This document shows positions 5,540 to 7,018 of a stretch of DNA of 7,018 bases, piece after piece; within the stretch, counting starts at the first letter, position 1, and every line of letters starts with the position of its first letter. The notes beneath the pieces were generated by a model, which saw nothing but the letters and a program-made list of their open reading frames with translations, ran no database searches and was not told the DNA's origin. Position numbers and translations under genes: made by a program. Origin of the DNA: Chloroflexi bacterium UBA5177 (GTDB taxonomy: Bacteria; Chloroflexota; UBA5177); contig DHWR01000227.1 in NCBI GenBank assembly GCA_002413265.1, forward strand, positions 1 to 7,018, read 5' to 3'.

Positions 5540-6712
5540 CTACCCCGCTGAAATCGCCATTAGATCGGCGAGACGGCCACGTGCCACTCCAATGCGGCTA
5601 TCGGCCATACCGTAATACACGTCGAGCACATTGGCCCGAGGTACGTCGAGCCCAGTGGGAAAGACGACGTTTGGTACGATCCCCGCGCGCTCCGTCTGAA
5701 GTTCGGGCTCCAGGACGGGGTAACGCGCGCGGTGCACGATCTTCCGGGGATCGCGCGTATCAAGCAGGAGCATTCCCGCGGCGTACCGGACGGCCTGTTG
5801 TTGGTCGATGCCCTCGGCGATGCGGCCGGACACGCCATGGTACAGCAGCAACCACGTGTCGCCGAGCCTCAGGGGTGGAGCACCGGCTCCAATTCTCAGC
5901 TGCTCCCATCCCTGCTCGGGCGAAGCGAGCAGGTGATGCTGGCCGAAAAGCAATTGCTTCGGGCCGGCGAGCTTACCGAGGGGAGCATAGCTCAGCCACA
6001 TACCGGGTTGATGATGCTGATCCAGGAAGCCGGCGACCCCATCAAAGATCGGCCGGTGAATCAGGGCCATCGCCGCGCGGCCATCCGGCGCCTTGACGGG
6101 CTCCGGAAAGAGGACGGCGTCCTTGTTGTCCACTGCCTCAATATCGACTCCATGATGCGGCGCAAAGCGCAACAGGCCGATTCGTCGCCAGTGAATCAGA
6201 TCGATTGATGAGGCGGCGGCAACGCGGGGGCCATGCGGTCCGTATGTGGTGTACGTCATCAGATACAGCTTCCAGGGCTTGAAATACGTGACCCGCGCGT
6301 CCTCCACCCCTCCGCCGCTGCGTCCATTGAGCTCGTACGGCGCCTCTGGCTGTAACACCACGCCCATGCGCTCGACGCGAGATGGAACATGGTGACGGTT
6401 GGTGATAACGCGAGCCAGGCCAATGCGCGAATAGTTTCCGGCCGCGACCAAGCGAGGCAGCAGATAGAGGCGGCCGTCCGGGGATCGCGCGGCCGCCGGA
6501 TTGAGGACGCCACCTGCCTCGAACGGGTTGGTGAGATCTGACTCCATCACGATGCCCAGGTGTTCCAGTGTCCACAGGCGTTCCGTGCTTGCGTTTGGGC
6601 GGCCGTCACCGTTTCGGGGCCCGCCGCGCCGGCCCTCGCGATCGCTCGCAGGTGGTGAGCAGCTTACGTCAATGCCACGCAAGAGGTCCGTACTCGATGC
6701 GGGTGATGCCAC
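5540..6712 (-). CDS. GH130-family mannoside phosphorylase-like enzyme
   Basis: The 390-residue product carries the ordered motifs of glycoside hydrolase family 130, a five-bladed beta-propeller family of beta-mannoside phosphorylases. These are VLNPAAARSPDGRLYLLPRL (69-88), NYSRIGLARV (93-102), GGGVEDARVT (133-142), NKDAVLFPEP (196-205), RIGAGAPPLRL (273-283), LLLYHGV (288-294), YAAGMLLLDTRDPRKI (310-325) and NVLDVYYG near the C-terminus. D138 in the EDAR motif aligns with the family's catalytic acid Asp as I recall it. Characterised members split beta-mannosides with phosphate to give mannose 1-phosphate; some members are hydrolases. No signal peptide is seen, so it probably acts in the cytoplasm. 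The GTG start at 6712 has AGGA seven bases upstream and follows an in-frame TAG. It leaves a 45-residue Arg/Gly/Pro/Ser-rich extension before the propeller begins near L46. A later start (TTG at codon 11, GTG/ATG at codons 55-56) is possible but less supported. The membrane-protein gene ends 48 bp upstream on the same strand. Confidence 0.87.
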   Translation of the reverse strand: MASPASSTDLLRGIDVSCSPPASDREGRRGGPRNGDGRPNASTERLWTLEHLGIVMESDLTNPFEAGGVLNPAAARSPDGRLYLLPRLVAAGNYSRIGLARVITNRHHVPSRVERMGVVLQPEAPYELNGRSGGGVEDARVTYFKPWKLYLMTYTTYGPHGPRVAAASSIDLIHWRRIGLLRFAPHHGVDIEAVDNKDAVLFPEPVKAPDGRAAMALIHRPIFDGVAGFLDQHHQPGMWLSYAPLGKLAGPKQLLFGQHHLLASPEQGWEQLRIGAGAPPLRLGDTWLLLYHGVSGRIAEGIDQQQAVRYAAGMLLLDTRDPRKIVHRARYPVLEPELQTERAGIVPNVVFPTGLDVPRANVLDVYYGMADSRIGVARGRLADLMAISAG

Positions 6713-6719
6713 TGCTTCT

Positions 6720-6724
6720 TCCTA
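6720..6724 (-). promoter_or_regulatory. Shine-Dalgarno site TAGGA supporting the GTG start of the GH130 gene
   Basis: On the minus strand TAGGA sits seven bases before the GTG at 6712. Its TAG is an in-frame stop, so no longer N-terminus is possible, and the extension is either real from this GTG or absent. Confidence 0.5.
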
Positions 6725-6760
6725 AACGCCGTGCGAGTCCGTCACAGGGACCTGAGATCC

Positions 6761-7018
6761 CTACCGGACCTGGTTGTCTCCCAGGCGGGCCGGACGCAAC
6801 ATGAAGAGACGGTAGAGCGCAAGCGCGACGATACACCCCTCGATGAAAAGCGCGGCGAGGCCGAGCGGCTCGCTCCAATTGCCGACGTCCTTGCCGGCAC
6901 CCGGCAATCCGGTGGTTCGGCTCAGGACATATCCCACAATGGCCGACCCGGCGAGCCCCCCAGCCATGGCCCAGGTGCGCCAGGACTCGGTGTGCAGCAG
7001 CAGGCCCGCCACGCCAAG
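6761..7018 (-). CDS. Small integral membrane protein, C-terminal part (5' end outside window)
   Basis: The frame is open from the window edge to a TAG at 6761-6763, giving 86 residues. A GTG at 7012 could be read as a start, but the frame stays open beyond it, and the protein would then begin within a hydrophobic segment. The true start is therefore probably off the window. Two membrane helices are visible: WAMAGGLAGSAIVGYVLS and PLGLAALFIEGCIVALALYRLF. Between them lies the motif GYVLSRTTGLPG followed by a short polar loop (KDVGNWSE). I recall this motif from uncharacterised small membrane proteins of high-GC bacteria; no function is known to me. It lies 48 bp upstream of the GH130 gene on the same strand, so one transcript is possible. 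Confidence 0.7.
   Translation of the reverse strand, partial: LGVAGLLLHTESWRTWAMAGGLAGSAIVGYVLSRTTGLPGAGKDVGNWSEPLGLAALFIEGCIVALALYRLFMLRPARLGDNQVR

Noticed and set aside
6746..6762. AGGGA-N7-TCCCT hairpin as terminator of the membrane-protein gene
   Set aside because: The stem is only five base pairs, overlaps the stop codon and has no U-tract. It is more likely chance.

Overview
The window is a piece of bacterial chromosome with high GC (about 60-65 % by eye). It holds seven protein genes, two of them cut by the window edges, and short intergenic gaps. I see no rRNA, tRNA, CRISPR array, transposase, integrase or phage gene. The taxon cannot be fixed from the sequence. High GC, a ten-helix sensor of the 'DVGY' type, a Pro/Thr-stalked surface protein, a GH130 phosphorylase-like enzyme and a 'GYVLSRTTGLPG' membrane protein would suit a soil-type Chloroflexota, Dormibacterota or Actinomycetota-like organism. 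That placement is inference.

Left part (1-2766). A long multipass membrane sensor runs leftward out of the window (1-1120, minus); only its input half is present. Across a 163-bp divergent gap lies a rightward aminoglycoside 6-adenylyltransferase-like nucleotidyltransferase (1284-2096). That gap carries a tandem 11-bp repeat and a possible leaderless promoter. The nucleotidyltransferase converges, over 43 bp, on a small secreted protein of unknown function (2140-2766, minus).

Middle (2767-4975). Two minus-strand genes lie head to tail: a second, different nucleotidyltransferase (3970-4776) followed by an NmrA/quinone-oxidoreductase-like NAD(P)-binding protein (2943-3821). They are 148 bp apart, so co-transcription is possible but not evident. 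Upstream of the nucleotidyltransferase is a 199-bp divergent gap with three perfect short inverted repeats.

Right part (4976-7018). A small exported protein with a Pro/Thr stalk and a single putative Ig domain (4976-5446, plus) converges on a GH130-type mannoside phosphorylase-like gene (5540-6712, minus). Just upstream of the GH130 gene, 48 bp away on the same strand, is the C-terminal part of a small integral membrane protein (6761-7018).

The genes look like independent housekeeping or accessory functions (signalling, nucleotidyl transfer, redox, surface, carbohydrate phosphorolysis). I do not see a coherent new multi-gene system. The most noteworthy points are the internally duplicated sensor domain, the two unrelated nucleotidyltransferases within 3.5 kb, the inverted-repeat cluster, the single-domain stalked Ig protein and the odd N-terminal extension of the GH130 enzyme.
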